A stretch of 54,637 bases of DNA, taken from positions 1-54,637 of the forward strand of contig RQAP01000023.1 in NCBI GenBank assembly GCA_008671135.1. Reading direction: 5' to 3'. Source of the stretch: Collinsella aerofaciens. GTDB lineage: Bacteria > Actinomycetota > Coriobacteriia > Coriobacteriales > Coriobacteriaceae. This document shows positions 25,983 to 34,895 of the stretch, piece after piece (the stretch's first letter is position 1; every line of letters begins with the position of its first letter). The translations under genes and the position numbers were made by a program. The notes under the pieces are model-generated. The model was not told the DNA's origin. It was given only the letters and a program-made list of their open reading frames with translations, and did not search any database.

Positions 25983-26783
25983 ATGCAGAACAGGGAGGAT
26001 CCCCGACCTGGGGACGAAGTGTTGGAAGAAAACGTGTCGGATAAAACTCAATTTGCAACGGATGCGCCTGCGGGGGCAGCGCTCATTGCTCAGGCCATGG
26101 ACCGACGCGAGGGCGCCGGCCGCTACAAGGCCATGCAGTCCATCATGGACTGGGATCGTTCGCGCTTGGTCTACCGCGCCGTTAAGCGCGCCTTTGACGT
26201 CGTGTTCAGCGGCTGCGTGCTGGCCGTCATCGCCGTTCCCAGCCTTGTGCTTGCCGCGGGCATCCGCCTTGAGAGCGAGGGCAACCCCTTCTACAGCCAG
26301 ATCCGCGTGGGCCAGACCCACCGCGATGGCAGCCTGTCCACCTTCCGCATGTGGAAGTTCCGCTCCATGTACAAGGACGCCGACGAGCGCCTGGCAGATC
26401 TCAAGGAGCAGAACGAGATCGCCGGTGCCATGTTCAAGATGAAGGAGGACCCGCGCGTTACCAGGATCGGCAAGTTCATCCGCAAGCACTCCATTGACGA
26501 GTTCCCACAGTTCCTGAACGTGTTCCTGGGCCAGATGTCCGTCGTGGGCCCGCGTCCACCGCTGCCCAACGAGGTTGCAGAGTACACCGAGTACGACCTG
26601 CAGCGCCTGGCCGTGAAGCCGGGAATTACCGGCTGGTGGCAGGTTACGGAGCGCAACTCGACCGGATTCGACGGGATGGTTCGTCGCGACCTGGAATACA
26701 TTGCGCGACGCGGGCTCCTCACCGATTTGAGAATTATCGCCCTCACCATCATCGAAGTGATCACGGGAAAGGGTGCGTGCTAG
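25983..26783 (+). CDS. Undecaprenyl-phosphate sugar phosphotransferase (priming transferase)
   Basis: Bacterial sugar transferase that starts repeat-unit synthesis by putting a sugar-1-phosphate on undecaprenyl phosphate at the inner membrane. The catalytic domain has one hydrophobic helix (VVFSGCVLAVIAVPSLVLAA), then GNPFYSQIRVGQ, FRMWKFRSM, DEFPQFLNVFLGQMSVVGPR and the C-terminal VKPGITGWWQV. It lacks the large multi-helix N-terminus of WbaP, so it is the short type. Residues 1-70 are variable and charged. The start is uncertain: ATG 25983 lacks a ribosome site, while GTG 26034 has GGAAG 6 nt upstream. It abuts the next gene without a gap. The donor sugar is unknown. Confidence 0.92.
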   Translation: MQNREDPRPGDEVLEENVSDKTQFATDAPAGAALIAQAMDRREGAGRYKAMQSIMDWDRSRLVYRAVKRAFDVVFSGCVLAVIAVPSLVLAAGIRLESEGNPFYSQIRVGQTHRDGSLSTFRMWKFRSMYKDADERLADLKEQNEIAGAMFKMKEDPRVTRIGKFIRKHSIDEFPQFLNVFLGQMSVVGPRPPLPNEVAEYTEYDLQRLAVKPGITGWWQVTERNSTGFDGMVRRDLEYIARRGLLTDLRIIALTIIEVITGKGAC

Positions 26784-27251
26784 ATGGATCTTTCAAAAGC
26801 CAAAGTGTGTATCCCGAGTTCAAGTGGAGGACATCTGACTCATATGTGGCTCTTGAGGCCATTTTGGTCACAAGCTGCCGATAGGTTCTGGGTGACCTTC
26901 GACAAGGAGGACGCGAATTCTCTTCTGGAAGGGGAGCGCGTCTACCATTGCCACTATCCGACGAACCGCAACATCCCGAACCTACTGAAGAACACGGTTC
27001 TCGCCTGGAAGGTGCTCCGCAAGGAGCGTCCTAACCTAATTATCTCGTCTGGAGCTGCCGTGGCAGTTCCTTTCTTCGTACTGGGCAAGCTGCTGGGTGC
27101 CAAATGCGTTTACGTAGAGGTGTTCGACCGCGTGGATAAGCCGACCATGACAGGTCGGATGCTCAACGGGATCGCTGACCTGTTCGTTGTCCAGTGGCCG
27201 GAGCAACTGGAAGTATACAAGCACGCCGTGAACCTCGGCTCGATTTTCTAA
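26784..27251 (+). CDS. Alg14/PssD-like glycosyltransferase subunit
   Basis: A 155-residue protein similar to Alg14, PssD and Cps14F, the membrane-anchoring half of a split GT28-type enzyme. Visible features are CIPSSSGGHLTHMW at the N-terminus, KNTVLAWKVLRKERPNLIIS and SGAAVAVPFFVLGKLLGAKC (hydrophobic, membrane-contacting) near residues 92-111. The closing part VVQWPEQLEVYKHAVNLGSIF is typical. ATG follows directly on the stop of the priming transferase. The catalytic partner is the next gene. Together they should add the second sugar to the lipid-linked primer. Confidence 0.88.
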   Translation: MDLSKAKVCIPSSSGGHLTHMWLLRPFWSQAADRFWVTFDKEDANSLLEGERVYHCHYPTNRNIPNLLKNTVLAWKVLRKERPNLIISSGAAVAVPFFVLGKLLGAKCVYVEVFDRVDKPTMTGRMLNGIADLFVVQWPEQLEVYKHAVNLGSIF

Positions 27252-27262
27252 GAAGTGGTCGA

Positions 27263-27748
27263 ATGATTTTCGTTACCGTGGGCACCCACGAGCAGCAGTT
27301 CAATCGCTTGGTCAAGGCTGTCGACGAACTCAGGGCGGACGGGATACTTACGGAACCGGTTTTCATTCAGACAGGCTATTCAACATATGAGCCTATCCAT
27401 TGTGATCACTCGCGTTTTGTGCCGTTCCATCAGATGAAGAATTATATGGAAGTTGCGGATGTGGTGATTACGCATGGTGGCCCTTCGAGCTTCATTGAGG
27501 CGATGGCGGCCGGGAAGGTCCCTGTTGTTGTTCCGCGTCGAGGGGACCTTGGCGAACACGTGAATGATCATCAAGCGGATTTCGTTCGCATTGTGGCGGA
27601 GCGCCAGGGCGGTATCGTGCCTATTTATGACGTTAAAGAGCTGCCTCAAGCAATAGAACGAGCCCGTGAACTTTCATGCGGAACCTATTTTAAGAGCCAT
27701 AACTTAGAGTTCTGTAAGGAGCTCTGTGGTTTGATTGAGGAGCTTTAA
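27263..27748 (+). CDS. Alg13/PssE-like glycosyltransferase catalytic subunit
   Basis: A 161-residue GT28 C-terminal-type domain starting MIFVTVGTHEQQFNRLVKAV. The donor-binding signature is VITHGGPSSFIEAMAAGKVP near residues 69-88, followed by VVPRRGDLGEHVNDHQ. It pairs with the upstream Alg14-like protein to form one working UDP-sugar transferase. An in-frame start at 27194 would overlap the previous gene by 58 nt and is rejected in favour of 27263, 11 nt after it. Confidence 0.9.
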   Translation: MIFVTVGTHEQQFNRLVKAVDELRADGILTEPVFIQTGYSTYEPIHCDHSRFVPFHQMKNYMEVADVVITHGGPSSFIEAMAAGKVPVVVPRRGDLGEHVNDHQADFVRIVAERQGGIVPIYDVKELPQAIERARELSCGTYFKSHNLEFCKELCGLIEEL

Positions 27749-27752
27749 TCCC

Positions 27753-28496
27753 ATGATACCCAAGAAGATTCATTACATTTGGTTTGGCGGTAATCCGCTT
27801 CCCCCTCTAGCTGAACGCTGCATTGCTTCATGGGAAAAATATATGCCAGGCTACGAGATCGTTCGTTGGGACGAATCAAACTTTGATACTGATTGCTGTG
27901 ATTATGTTCGCGAAGCTATAAGCGTAAAGAAATGGGCATTTGCAAGCGACTATGCGCGATTCAAGATTTTGTATGAGCATGGAGGGGTCTACTTAGATAC
28001 TGATGTCGAGCTTTTGAAGCCTCTCGATGAAATTATTCAAAGGGGCCCTTTTATGGGTTTTGAACAGGATTTCAGCTCTGGTGCTGCCGGCGCTGTCGCT
28101 CCGGGGCTTGGCCTTGCGGCCAATCCGGGGTTTGGCCTCTACAAGACTATCCTCGATTCCTATGAGTCTGATCACTTTATAAAGACTGGTGGTGTCTACG
28201 ACCAGACCACTGTCGTTGTTCGTACAACTGATATTCTTAAAGGTCTTGGACTTGAAGATAAACCTGGCATCCAAGAAGTTGCTGGGATAACTATTTATCC
28301 AAGTGAATATTTTTGCCCAAAGGATTTCCTTACGCATGAGATTAACGTAACTGAAAATACGTATGCCATTCATCATTTCGACGGATCATGGGCTGGACCG
28401 GCGACGCATTTTAAGCATAAAGTTATGAGAGCGGTTGGCCCTAGAGGGGTTATTCTTTTCAAGGCGTTTAAGAACATAATTAAGGGTGTTCGTTAA
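27753..28496 (+). CDS. GT32-type capsular polysaccharide glycosyltransferase
   Basis: A 247-residue protein with the OCH1/GT32 pattern: MIPKKIHYIWFGGNPLPPL at the start, WEKYMPGYEIVRWDESNFD, then FASDYARFKILYEHGGVYLD with the DTD metal motif near residue 87 (YLDTDVELLKPLDE). This family transfers galactose, mannose or similar sugars within repeat units. GAGGAG lies upstream of ATG 27753, giving a coupled start just after the PssE-like stop. Composition drops to lower GC from here, as is usual for transferred polysaccharide genes. The stop overlaps the next start (TAATG). Confidence 0.88.
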   Translation: MIPKKIHYIWFGGNPLPPLAERCIASWEKYMPGYEIVRWDESNFDTDCCDYVREAISVKKWAFASDYARFKILYEHGGVYLDTDVELLKPLDEIIQRGPFMGFEQDFSSGAAGAVAPGLGLAANPGFGLYKTILDSYESDHFIKTGGVYDQTTVVVRTTDILKGLGLEDKPGIQEVAGITIYPSEYFCPKDFLTHEINVTENTYAIHHFDGSWAGPATHFKHKVMRAVGPRGVILFKAFKNIIKGVR

Positions 28497-29392
28497 TGGG
28501 CAACGCATTATTAACGATATTTACACCGACCTATAATCGTATTAATGAGCTTGAGCGCCTGTATTCATCACTAATATCTCAGACCGACTTTCGATTCGAA
28601 TGGCTCATTGTGGATGATGGATCGACTGACGATACTGAGAACATGGTTATCTCTTGGTTAGACACGTCGCCCTTTCCTATTCGATATATCAAACAGCCGA
28701 ACTCTGGAAAACACGTTGCACATAATCTTGGTGCTGCTGAGGCATCTGGAGAGTATTTTATTTGCGTTGACTCGGACGACTGGCTTGAGCCCAACGCAGT
28801 GGAGACTATCTTGCACGACGTAACAGCTTTGGATACGGAAGAAGGTCTTCTGTATCCAAGGCTGTTTGCTGCGCAAACAGCCTTGGATACATGGTTTCCC
28901 GATGGTGCTGACAAGATTGAGCTTGCCGATATGCGCATGAAATACGGTCTCGTCATCGAGACGGCGATTGTTTTTAACACTGATGTTTTAAGGCGGCATC
29001 CATTTCCCGTTGTTCAGGGCGAGCGTTTCATTCCTGAAGGCTCGGCTTACTACGACTTCGTTGCTCCCGAGCTGTTTTGCGTGCACAACGAACCCTTCTA
29101 CAGATGTGAATACCTCGAGGAAGGTCTCACCAAAAACATCTGGAAGAATTGGCTGGGCAGCCCCGTGGGTACGCGCATGGCACTTGTCAAGCGACATGAA
29201 TCTGCCAGGCGGTACTCGAGCGTCCGAGCGCTGAGGGAAAGAATTTCGGCCCTCGTCGGAATCGAGTCCCTGAACATGGCGGTCGCTGAGCCCGTCTTCT
29301 CCGGAATCGATTCTAATAGGGTATTTGCCCTCCTTGTATTCCCCTTGTCTGTGCTGGTCGAAAGGAGACGTTTTGGAAGGAAAGTATCTTGA
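28496..29392 (+). CDS. GT2 family glycosyltransferase
   Basis: A 298-residue GT-A transferase. It has the nucleotide-sugar fold LTIFTPTYNRINELERLYSS, FEWLIVDDGSTDDTE and the DXD region GEYFICVDSDDWLEP near residue 90. The C-terminal part lacks transmembrane helices and probably selects the acceptor. ATG overlaps the previous stop by 1 nt. The end overlaps the TTG start of the polymerase gene (TTGA), a sign of tight coupling. The sugar specificity cannot be read from the sequence. Confidence 0.9.
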   Translation: MGNALLTIFTPTYNRINELERLYSSLISQTDFRFEWLIVDDGSTDDTENMVISWLDTSPFPIRYIKQPNSGKHVAHNLGAAEASGEYFICVDSDDWLEPNAVETILHDVTALDTEEGLLYPRLFAAQTALDTWFPDGADKIELADMRMKYGLVIETAIVFNTDVLRRHPFPVVQGERFIPEGSAYYDFVAPELFCVHNEPFYRCEYLEEGLTKNIWKNWLGSPVGTRMALVKRHESARRYSSVRALRERISALVGIESLNMAVAEPVFSGIDSNRVFALLVFPLSVLVERRRFGRKVS

Positions 29393-30531
29393 TTAAGCGC
29401 AAGGCTGCCATAAAGCAATACACCGACATGAATGCGGGGAACGTTTCCTCCATGAGAGTCGTGGACCTTCTGTACTGCGCGTATCTTTTCTCGGTCGTGT
29501 TTATGAGCACGCTTGGCCTGAGCGCTGGTGACGATATTTATGTCGCCTGCGTCGGGCTCGGTGCCGCATTCGCGGTTATTAGGTTTCTTGCTATGGACTT
29601 TGATCCGCGCTTCTTCTTGATTGCAATGGGTCTTGCAGCCCTCGGCGTCATCGAGTTGGTTGTTAGCAAACGGTTCACCCTGCTACTTACGGTCATGCTG
29701 TTGGTTGGCGCCAAGGACATTGATATCAAGAGGGTGCTACTTACATTTCTGACCGCGAAAATCGTAGGACTTCTTTTCGTAGTGCTGTTTGCCGCTACGG
29801 GTATTTATGAAGTTGAATTTTACCAGTATTATAAAATGGCGACAGACACATACATTCAGCGAGTCCTTGTAAACGGCTCCTCTACCAACGTCATGCACTT
29901 GTCTTTTCTCACGGTCGTCTTCTTGACGCTCTATATGAAAAGGGGAAATTGCGGAATTATCGTCTACCTCGTGTTTGCCGTTTTGAACATCTTGTGTGAA
30001 TACATCACGGGCAGTTACATCGGCCTGTTCCTCGGCACGGGTGGTCTGCTCCTGTTCTATGTACTTCAGCATTCAGGGAAGATAAGGGAACTGTTCGTCA
30101 GGTTCTCAACGGCCGTGCTCCCGCTTCTTATCGCATTTTCGTTCGGCACTGCGTTGCTCTATGGGAGAAACGGTTTTGTCGGCGTTCTCGATAGGATTTT
30201 TCAGGGTCGTATCTATTACAACAACTTCTTTCTCAGTAACTACACGGCAAGCCTATTCGGTCATGGCATGCTGACCTCAGAGGGTAATTTTGACAATAGC
30301 TACGTCTTCGTCTTCGTTGCCTACGGATTAATTGCCTTCATTTTGCTATTCGGATCAATGCAGTTAATTGTTAAACGGCTTAAAGAAACACGCGATTGGG
30401 CATCTCTTGCATTTGTGGTTATTTACATGATTGCAGCTCTGAGTGAAAGTTTTTACCCGGCTGCTGCTGTCAATCCATCCTTATTTCTGCTTGTTCCATT
30501 ACTTAGCTTTAATGGGCATTTTGATATGTGA
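29389..30531 (+). CDS. Wzy-type polysaccharide polymerase
   Basis: A 380-residue, strongly hydrophobic protein with about ten predicted membrane segments and a long loop near residues 255-300. It carries charged residues typical of O-antigen or capsule polymerases. It lacks a sequence signature, as Wzy proteins usually do. The call rests on size, topology and position next to glycosyltransferases and a Wzx flippase. The likely start is TTG 29389 with GGAAGGAAAG upstream, overlapping the previous gene by 4 nt; ATG 29428 is the alternative. It would join repeat units on the outer face of the membrane. Confidence 0.75.
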   Translation: MIKRKAAIKQYTDMNAGNVSSMRVVDLLYCAYLFSVVFMSTLGLSAGDDIYVACVGLGAAFAVIRFLAMDFDPRFFLIAMGLAALGVIELVVSKRFTLLLTVMLLVGAKDIDIKRVLLTFLTAKIVGLLFVVLFAATGIYEVEFYQYYKMATDTYIQRVLVNGSSTNVMHLSFLTVVFLTLYMKRGNCGIIVYLVFAVLNILCEYITGSYIGLFLGTGGLLLFYVLQHSGKIRELFVRFSTAVLPLLIAFSFGTALLYGRNGFVGVLDRIFQGRIYYNNFFLSNYTASLFGHGMLTSEGNFDNSYVFVFVAYGLIAFILLFGSMQLIVKRLKETRDWASLAFVVIYMIAALSESFYPAAAVNPSLFLLVPLLSFNGHFDM

Positions 30532-30606
30532 AGCAGGGCTGCGTCCTGAATAAACAATCTACTTTATAAAACCTTGAAACCTTGTTCGTGATGGGAATAG
30601 CTTACC

Positions 30607-30756
30607 ATGTCACAAGAAATATCGTATTCATCTAGCAAAGGCAACTTTGCACCTGTTGCGATTACAACGTTGAATAGAATCGAGTGCCTAAAAACAACGA
30701 TTGATTCTCTCGGTAAATGCCATTGTGCCGAGTGCGCTGACGTCTTCCCTCCTTGA
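30607..30756 (+). pseudogene. N-terminal remnant of a GT2 glycosyltransferase
   Basis: A 49-codon frame reads MSQEISYSSSKGNFAPVAIT, then TLNRIECLKTTIDSLGKC and AECADV. This matches the first beta-alpha unit of glycosyltransferases that begin APVAIxTYNRxxxLKKTI. It stops after about 49 residues, so the rest of the enzyme is missing. It runs directly into a membrane-protein fragment, which marks a deletion junction. Confidence 0.65.
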
Positions 30757-31040
30757 CGCTCGCATTTAAATTTGGACTTGTATTTGCAGTTGGTGCAGCG
30801 TTTCTTATCTTGCTGCCATCAATTAAGAACTCTGTTGCAACGGGAAACTATTCTGTTCTGTTCATGGGAATTTTAATGCTTACTTACTTCTCGACCTTTA
30901 ACGGCATGGCCAATATTCCGGATGTCTACCACGTTATGGCTTTATTTTGCTTAGTGCTTAATCTGCTGGGTGAACGCACCTCTAAAAATGACTCTGTCGA
31001 CTCCGCAGTCAGTGACGTTATCGGCCCGAAGGGTTTATGA
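30753..31040 (+). pseudogene. C-terminal remnant of a polysaccharide membrane protein
   Basis: A 95-codon frame has three hydrophobic segments (LVFAVGAAFLILLPS, SVLFMGILMLTYF, VMALFCLVLNLLGE). It resembles the end of a Wzy-like polymerase. It has no proper start and overlaps the 49-residue transferase fragment by 4 nt. I read it as what is left after an internal deletion joined two genes. A small expressed membrane peptide cannot be excluded. Confidence 0.55.
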
Positions 31041-31041
31041 G

Positions 31042-31992
31042 ATGGTGATGCCTTCAGTGAATTCAAACGCCCCATTAGTCAGTGTCGTGATCCCGACATA
31101 TTCACGTTCTGACATGCTGACTCGGGCATTGGAAAGTGTCAATTCCCAGACTTACTCTAATATCGAGATTGTTGTCGTAGATGACAATGGTAAAGGCACG
31201 AATCAACAGCTTGAGACTCAAGCTCGTGTTCTTGCATTCGAGACTCGGCCGGGCGTTGAATTGCGCTATGTCGTTCGCGAAAAAAACGGAGGCGGATCGC
31301 TTGCGCGTAACACTGGCATCGATGCTTCAAAGGCCGATTTTGTTGCCTTTCTTGACGATGATGATGAGTTTCTACCGCGCAAGCTAGAGCTGCAGATGGA
31401 ACCAATGTCCGATCCTAATGTGTCGTTGACCTATGCGCACTGCAAGGGCGTCCAGTCCGATGGTACAGAGATTTACTACCGCCGAGTCTGCAACGGGGTG
31501 CCTGTTTTCGAGCAGGCCTACTGCGGCTGTATTGCGGCGACGAGCCAATGGCTGGCGCGCAAGGATGCGTTACGGAGCGTCGGTTGCTTCAGCGATACGC
31601 CTGCGAAGCAGGACTCCATTCTCATGTTCAAGCTTTTGATAGCGGGCTTCCAGATTAGATGCGTCCCCGAGGTGCTCTCAGTCTACTACGATGACTTAGG
31701 GACGGTGAGGATAAGCACGAGCGGCAAGTCTTTGGCGGGGGAGCTGAACTATGATCGGCTCATACGGGAGTATTCTGGGGTGTTTACGCTCAACCAAAGG
31801 CGTCGTGTAGAGCATGCGATGCACTATCGCGTCGGCATGATGCTCGTTGGAATGAACGCGAGTGCTGAGGGCGCAGTCCAGCTGTTATCCTCGTTTGCGC
31901 TTGCTCCCTTTGCTTTTATACATAAAGCATATCGCGTTGTTGGTCACAATGAGAAGCAGGCTCTTAAGAAACTTAATGCTCATCGTGGTTAG
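31042..31992 (+). CDS. GT2 family glycosyltransferase
   Basis: A 316-residue GT-A enzyme with PLVSVVIPTYSRSDMLTRAL, YSNIEIVVVDDNGKG and the acceptor and metal region DFVAFLDDDDEFLPRK near residue 107. Four consecutive Asp residues contain the DXD motif. The C-terminal third is helical and variable. ATG 31042 has GAAGGG upstream and follows the remnant stop by 1 nt, so it kept its ribosome site after the deletion to its left. The sugar is unknown. Confidence 0.9.
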   Translation: MVMPSVNSNAPLVSVVIPTYSRSDMLTRALESVNSQTYSNIEIVVVDDNGKGTNQQLETQARVLAFETRPGVELRYVVREKNGGGSLARNTGIDASKADFVAFLDDDDEFLPRKLELQMEPMSDPNVSLTYAHCKGVQSDGTEIYYRRVCNGVPVFEQAYCGCIAATSQWLARKDALRSVGCFSDTPAKQDSILMFKLLIAGFQIRCVPEVLSVYYDDLGTVRISTSGKSLAGELNYDRLIREYSGVFTLNQRRRVEHAMHYRVGMMLVGMNASAEGAVQLLSSFALAPFAFIHKAYRVVGHNEKQALKKLNAHRG

Positions 31993-31999
31993 GAATTGC

Positions 32000-32902
32000 A
32001 TGTTATTAAGAAAAGCCGCTCGCTGTGTTAGGCACCCTTCGCTTGTTAGGTTCGAGATTGAGAGGCGTTCCAGGCTGCGTGAGGTCAGTAAATTTGATTT
32101 TCGCCCTTACATGAGCGCGCCCATCAGCAATAATACATATATATCTCTTACAAGCTATGGGGCGCGTCTCAATGCGGTCCATATGGCCATCCGTTCCCTA
32201 CTCATGCAATCAGTGAGACCCTCAAAGGTTCTGCTTTATCTTGATGAGTCTATCCAAAGGGACACGCTTTCCGATGATTTGCTTGACCTTGAACAATATG
32301 GTCTTGAAATCAGAATGGGTTACGAGGATTTGGGGCCGCACAAGAAATATCTCTTCGCATTTCAAGAGTTCCCGGACTCGCTCATTATCACGGCGGACGA
32401 TGATCTCATCTATCCAGCAGACATGGTCGAATCGCTTCTCACGGCCCACGAGGCTGTTCCCTATTGCGTTGTGGCAAGGCGCTGCCATCTCATAGGGTTT
32501 GATGTTGCCGGAGATTTACTTCCTTATGAAAAATGGGGCTGGGAGCATAAGGACGCTTTTTCAGCCCCCAGCCGCCGGTTGCTTGCAACCGGCGGCGCCG
32601 GGGCGTTGTATCCTGCCGCAGCTTTCGATCTCGCATCGCTGGATATAGAGGCCATACGTGGAGTAGCCTGGCCTGCAGACGACCTTTATCTCAAGTTCTT
32701 CGAGCTCGCCAACGGCATCGAGGTGGCATATGCTCCGAACAGACAGAATCATCCCTATCAATTGGAGGGTCCTCGTTCAGACGCTCTTTGCAACGCGAAT
32801 GTGGCGGGAGGGCGTAACGATGCCATCATGGCCGAGCTCATGTGCCGCTATGGATTGAGTCCATCGTATTTCGAGGAGGGATATCGTGTGACTTCTTCCT
32901 AA
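32000..32902 (+). CDS. Glycosyltransferase-like protein with a DDD motif
   Basis: A 300-residue protein. After a basic N-terminus it reads YISLTSYGARLNAVHMAIRS, PSKVLLYLDE, then DSLIITADDDLIYPADMVES near residue 132. This is a GT-A-like layout with the metal-binding triad TADDD. A later GVAWPADDLYLKFFEL resembles an acceptor-side DD motif seen in similar cluster proteins. I recognise the fold but not the family number. ATG 32000 follows TTAGGA with good spacing, 7 nt after the previous stop; upstream in-frame starts lie inside that gene. Likely another sugar-adding step. Confidence 0.7.
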   Translation: MLLRKAARCVRHPSLVRFEIERRSRLREVSKFDFRPYMSAPISNNTYISLTSYGARLNAVHMAIRSLLMQSVRPSKVLLYLDESIQRDTLSDDLLDLEQYGLEIRMGYEDLGPHKKYLFAFQEFPDSLIITADDDLIYPADMVESLLTAHEAVPYCVVARRCHLIGFDVAGDLLPYEKWGWEHKDAFSAPSRRLLATGGAGALYPAAAFDLASLDIEAIRGVAWPADDLYLKFFELANGIEVAYAPNRQNHPYQLEGPRSDALCNANVAGGRNDAIMAELMCRYGLSPSYFEEGYRVTSS

Positions 32903-32995
32903 TGTTCAGAATAGGCTTTCGCAATCCAAGGCTAACGAATGACTTGAGACTAACATGCAGGAACTGAGGGGGATCGGCTCTCTCGGTTGACCGAC

Positions 32996-33402
32996 GGCCG
33001 ACATAGCGATTCGTTATCCTGAACATATATTCATCGGGAGGGGCGTATGTCAACGGTGGGATGCTGGCTACCTCGAATGCGTGAAAGACGTCATTGGGCG
33101 CGACTGAATGTTGCCTATGGTTCTCTCGTGCGTACGGTCTTGCATCGCCATCAAAGACTTGATAAACCGATGAATGAGCAAAGCAACGTTGGGCTGAGAA
33201 AGTGTTGGGCAATGACGCTTGGATCGGGTGCTGCGTACAAATAATGTCCGGCGTCACTGTTGGCTCGCACGCCATTGTGGGTGAAGTGGTCGCGCGTAAT
33301 TTCCCGGAGCGACCGGTTGTTGGCGGCGTGCCGGCGCGTGTAATCCACAAGAGGAACAGATATACCAGGCCATTGAGGCCGCTAAAGTTTGGAATATGGA
33401 AA
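32996..33402 (+). pseudogene. Frameshifted hexapeptide-repeat acyltransferase remnant
   Basis: Pieces of a left-handed beta-helix (LbH) sugar O-acetyltransferase are spread over the three frames. Upstream pieces are RYPEHIFIGRG and then AYVNGGMLATSNA. The C-terminus AEKVLGNDAWIGCCVQIMSG is followed by TVGSHAIVGEVVARNFP and VVGGVPARVIHKR. Several frameshifts and a stop separate them, so the enzyme is dead. The final piece reads straight into the Wzx gene without a stop. Confidence 0.75.
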
Positions 33403-34833
33403 GTGTCTAAATCAAATACGGGCATGCGCAGTGCTGCCCTTATGCAGTTTGGGTCTAAGTATGTCAGCATGGGTGCTCAACTCGTGATAACGGCTGTGCT
33501 GGCAAGACTTATCTCGCCGGGTGACTTTGGGCTTATGGCTATTGTCACCGTGTTCACTGGGCTATTCAGCTTGCTTTCTGATATGGGCGTGGGCACTGCT
33601 ATCGTGCAGTATCGCGACCTTACGGAACGTGATTATGGCGGTCTATTTGCATTTTCGGCACTTTTGGCTGCAGGGCTTTCTCTGGCCTTTTGTGCCGCAT
33701 CGCCATTCATCGCCGCAGTCTACGGGGACGCCCGGCTTGTGCCCTTGTGCCTTGCCTCGGCCCCCGCGCTGCTGTTCTCCACGCTCAATATGGTGCCAAA
33801 TGGCCTTATGCTCAAGGAGTTGCGCTTCGCCGCCATTGGCGTACGTCTTGTGGCGGCTACAGTAGTCTCTGGAGGGGTCGCAATCGCGGCCTCCGCCTTG
33901 GGTGCGGGCTGCTATGCGCTCGTCCTTCAGACTGTGCTATCTGCAGCGGTGGTGTTCTTCTGGAACATCGTAGCGCGACCAATCAGGCAGATAAACGCTC
34001 ATTTCATTTGCACGCTTAAGAAGATATTCTCCTATTCTGCTTACCAGTTTGGGTTCAGCTTGGTCAATTACTTCTCCCGCAACCTCGATAACATGCTCGT
34101 TGGCGGTATGCAGGGAACTGCGGCCTTGGGCTTTTACGATAAGGCTTATAAATTGACAACCTATCCCATGACAGCGTTCTCCAGTGTCATAGGCTCGGTC
34201 ATCCAGCCGTTCATGGCAGAGCATCAAGACGATGTCGACCGCATCTACGAGTGCTGGATGCGTATCGAAAAGCTGCTCTCGCTAGTGGGTGTTGCTGTGG
34301 CGGTGGTATTCAGCTGTGCTTCGGCGGAAATCATTGCTGTCTTCTACGGGCCAGGATGGGAGCAAGCCGCGCCGGTGTTCGCCGTGCTTGCTTTGTCGGT
34401 CTACTTCCAGATGATGGGCAACCCTTCGGGTGCGTTTTTCCAGAGCATAGGACGCACCGATTACATGTTTAAGGTTGGTCTTGTGAACACCGCGATCACC
34501 ATTTCCGGGCTGGTGGCGGGCCTGGCTGGCGGTTCCATCCTCACAGTGGCTTACGGCATCTTCGTAGCATACTGCCTTCATATGGTTCCTCTAGCGTATT
34601 TCCTAGTGAAACGTGGTTTCGGCAGACCTTACTATTGCCTGCTAAATTTCTTGCCTGAGATTGCTGTTGGCATCGTGGGCATTGCTGCTGTTGCGGGAGT
34701 TGGCGCCTTTATACCCATGGAAGATGTTTTCCTCTCTCTCATCGTAAAGTTGCTTGTGAGCAGCATTGCGCTAATCACTGGATATGCGCTCACTGGCCAG
34801 CTGAAATACCTCACGGCTCTAATTAAGAGATAG
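33403..34833 (+). CDS. Wzx-type polysaccharide flippase
   Basis: A 476-residue integral membrane protein of the MATE/Wzx (Polysacc_synt) superfamily that moves lipid-linked repeat units across the membrane. It starts near MRSAALMQFGSKYVSMGAQL, has VLARLISPGDFGLMAIVTVF in the second helix and about 12-14 hydrophobic segments. It also has the family stretch NLDNMLVGGMQGTAALGFYD near residue 226. GTG 33403 follows GGAAT by 7 nt. The frame is open upstream through the acyltransferase remnant to 33202, so a fused form could be made if that start were used. ATG 33424 is another option. Confidence 0.85.
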   Translation: MSKSNTGMRSAALMQFGSKYVSMGAQLVITAVLARLISPGDFGLMAIVTVFTGLFSLLSDMGVGTAIVQYRDLTERDYGGLFAFSALLAAGLSLAFCAASPFIAAVYGDARLVPLCLASAPALLFSTLNMVPNGLMLKELRFAAIGVRLVAATVVSGGVAIAASALGAGCYALVLQTVLSAAVVFFWNIVARPIRQINAHFICTLKKIFSYSAYQFGFSLVNYFSRNLDNMLVGGMQGTAALGFYDKAYKLTTYPMTAFSSVIGSVIQPFMAEHQDDVDRIYECWMRIEKLLSLVGVAVAVVFSCASAEIIAVFYGPGWEQAAPVFAVLALSVYFQMMGNPSGAFFQSIGRTDYMFKVGLVNTAITISGLVAGLAGGSILTVAYGIFVAYCLHMVPLAYFLVKRGFGRPYYCLLNFLPEIAVGIVGIAAVAGVGAFIPMEDVFLSLIVKLLVSSIALITGYALTGQLKYLTALIKR

Positions 34834-34895
34834 CTCATTCTGATCGTTCCATCACGTATGGCACCTTGAAAACCCCAGATAGAAAGAAGATTCCC

